A DNA stretch of 7,540 nt from an uncultured Paracoccaceae bacterium (GTDB lineage: Bacteria; Pseudomonadota; Alphaproteobacteria; Rhodobacterales; Rhodobacteraceae): NCBI GenBank assembly GCA_937952085.1, contig CALFYQ010000324.1, positions 1 to 7,540 on the forward strand, given 5' to 3'. Numbering within the stretch: the first letter of the stretch is position 1; every line of letters begins with the position of its first letter. A program made the position numbers and the translations under genes. This document shows positions 6,377 through 7,540 of the stretch, piece by piece. The notes beneath the pieces were generated by a model. It ran no database searches. It saw only the letters and a list, made by a program, of their open reading frames with translations, and was not told the DNA's origin.

Positions 6377-6970
6377 ATGGAAGACCGGCCCGTCTATCAC
6401 GAGAAGATGCGGGCGCTTCAGGCCCGGTTCGGCAGCGAGGCGCTCGCCGACAGCCTCGCCGCGCTCCGCCGCCGCCGCGCCTTCACCGAGGACGACCGCG
6501 CCTTCATCGAAAGCCGCAGCTTTTTCCACCTCGCCACCGCCGACGCGGAGGGCTTCCCGGATTGCTCCTACAAGGGCGGCGCGCCCCGCTATGTCCGCAT
6601 CACCGGCCCTTCCTCGCTCGCCTTCCCCTCGCTCGACGGGAACGGGATGTACCGGAGCCTCGGCAACATTCTCGCCAATCCGAAGGTCGGCCTCCTCTTC
6701 ATGGATTTCGACCGGCCGCGCCGGCTCCGGGTCAACGGTCGGGCGCGCATCGCCTTCGAGGATCCGCTGATGGCGGAGATCCCCGGCGCCGAGATGATCG
6801 TCCATGTCGAGGACGTGGCGATCTTCACCAACTGCCCGCGCTACATCCACCGCGGGCCGGAGCTCTCGCCCTATCTCGATCGCGGCGACGCGCCGCCGCC
6901 CGAGCCCGAATGGAAGACGTGGCCCGAGCTCGCGCCGCATGTCCCGCCGCGAAAGGGGCGGCCCGGGTGA
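6377..6970 (+). CDS. Pyridoxamine 5'-phosphate oxidase-like flavin split-barrel protein
   Basis: This is a 197-residue soluble protein with a PNPOx-like FMN-binding split barrel. After a helical N-terminal part (to about 46) come barrel strands SFFHLATADAEGFPDCSYKG (48-67), YVRITGPSSLAFPSLDGNGM (72-91), and GNILANPKVGLLFMDF (96-111), then LRVNGRARI (117-125) and VEDVAIFTNCPRYIH (144-158). The NCPRYIH ending resembles the COG3576-type group of predicted flavin-nucleotide-binding proteins rather than true PdxH. Members usually bind FMN or a related cofactor; the substrate is unknown, so a role in vitamin B6 synthesis should not be assumed. The start has a strong GGAGGGAGG site 4 nt upstream. 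It lies 66 nt after the tRNA, with only a weak promoter candidate (TTCCCC, 17 nt, TATCGT ending at 6353). The C-terminal 30 residues are proline-rich and probably disordered. Confidence 0.85.
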   Translation: MEDRPVYHEKMRALQARFGSEALADSLAALRRRRAFTEDDRAFIESRSFFHLATADAEGFPDCSYKGGAPRYVRITGPSSLAFPSLDGNGMYRSLGNILANPKVGLLFMDFDRPRRLRVNGRARIAFEDPLMAEIPGAEMIVHVEDVAIFTNCPRYIHRGPELSPYLDRGDAPPPEPEWKTWPELAPHVPPRKGRPG

Positions 6971-7088
6971 GCGGCGGGGGCGGAAGAAGGGCGCGGCGGA
7001 CGCCTTCACGCAACTGGCGCCGCGCCGTGCGAAAGACCGCTATACCGAGCCGAGAGGCCCGCTCGAACGCCTCGCCCGAGGGACGAAA

Positions 7089-7540
7089 ATGATCGCCGCC
7101 TACGCTCTCTGCCCGAACGGGCTCGAACGCACGGAAGACCTGTCCCGCGCCGTCTGGCTCGACCTTCTCGACCCGACGGCGGAAGAGCGCGCCCGCCTCG
7201 CCGCGCTGATCGGCTTCGAGCCGCCGACCGAGGCGGAACAGGCGGAGATCGAGATGTCGGCCCGGCTCTATGTCGAGGAGGGCGCGGCGGTGATGACGGC
7301 GCTCATCCCCGCCCACACCAAGACCGACCAGGCGGAGATCGCCCCCGTCACCTTCATCCTTTGCGCCGACCGGCTCGCGACGATCCGCCGGCATCAGCCG
7401 CGGCCCTTCGAGACCTGGCCGCCGCGGGCCGGGCGCGGCGCGCTCCCCTGCGACGGGCCGGCGCCAGTGCTGCTCGGCCTCCTCGAGGAGACCATCGCCC
7501 GGCTCGCCGACCTCATCGAATATGTCGGCCGCAAGATCGA
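7089..7540 (+). CDS. corA: CorA-family divalent cation transporter, N-terminal part
   Basis: The first 150 codons are present and the gene runs off the window end. The sequence follows the CorA cytoplasmic domain: VWLDLLDPTAEERARLAALI (22-41), FEPPTEAEQAEIEMSARLY (43-61), a strand pair around AAVMTALIP (66-74), VTFILCADRLATIRRHQPRP (87-106), then a helix LLEETIARLADLIEYVGRKI (131-150) that begins the long stalk. CorA pentamers carry Mg2+ (some members Co2+, Ni2+ or Zn2+) across the inner membrane. The pore helices and the GMN motif would lie beyond the window, so CorA against ZntB-like specificity cannot be decided. The start is supported by GAGGGA five bases before the ATG and by the family alignment. 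It follows the flavin-protein gene by 118 nt, which contains a lone TATACC (7041-7046) without a convincing -35. Confidence 0.88.
   Translation, partial: MIAAYALCPNGLERTEDLSRAVWLDLLDPTAEERARLAALIGFEPPTEAEQAEIEMSARLYVEEGAAVMTALIPAHTKTDQAEIAPVTFILCADRLATIRRHQPRPFETWPPRAGRGALPCDGPAPVLLGLLEETIARLADLIEYVGRKI

Noticed and set aside
6347..7009. Open frame of 220 codons on the minus strand opposite the split-barrel gene
   Set aside because: Shadow of a real gene; no motif seen.
6825..7394. Open frame of 189 codons on the minus strand across the start of the CorA gene
   Set aside because: The plus strand encodes a recognisable CorA N-terminus with a ribosome site; the antisense translation is Arg-rich.
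1..7540. Search for a new defence, mobile or RNA-based system
   Set aside because: No integrase, transposase, inverted terminal repeats, spaced direct repeats, phage or toxin-antitoxin genes were seen. The tRNA is intact, with no adjacent att-like duplication visible.

Overview
The window is very GC-rich bacterial DNA (clearly above 65% by eye, not computed) and is almost fully coding. The gene content points to an alphaproteobacterium, most likely Rhodobacterales/Rhodobacteraceae. The evidence is a two-subunit glycyl-tRNA synthetase operon with a small one-TM protein (DUF6446-like) between glyQ and glyS, a large AsmA-family protein rich in Ala/Gly/Leu/Asp, strong codon bias to C/G third positions, and a tRNA without an encoded CCA end. 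I cannot name a genus.

Layout. On the minus strand, reading from about 1528 down to 1, lie glyQ (alpha subunit of glycyl-tRNA synthetase), then a membrane-anchored small protein with four cysteines, then the first 43 codons of glyS (beta subunit). The gaps are 1 and 3 nt, so this is one tight operon. Head-to-head with glyQ, a plus-strand gene encodes a fused two-domain ferric-iron-type ABC permease. Its only standard upstream start codon overlaps the glyQ start codon on the same CATG palindrome.

The permease is followed after 49 nt by a 934-residue AsmA-family envelope protein that contains a roughly 107-residue repeat present three times. A tRNA-Thr(UGU) gene with its own probable promoter comes next. 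After it lie a 197-residue flavin/PNPOx-like split-barrel protein and the first 150 codons of a CorA-family divalent-cation transporter, which is cut by the window end.

How it fits together. glyQ and glyS make the tetrameric enzyme that charges tRNA-Gly. The permease would form the membrane channel of an iron importer, but no binding protein or ATPase gene is visible next to it. AsmA-type proteins act in the envelope, probably in lipid transport or homeostasis. The right-hand genes look like ordinary housekeeping neighbours.

I see no mobile element, CRISPR array, phage gene or defence system. The region reads as core chromosome. The points most worth checking are the permease start and its overlap with the glyQ control region, the conserved-looking small protein inside the glyQS operon, the AsmA internal repeat, and the weak anticodon stem of the tRNA.
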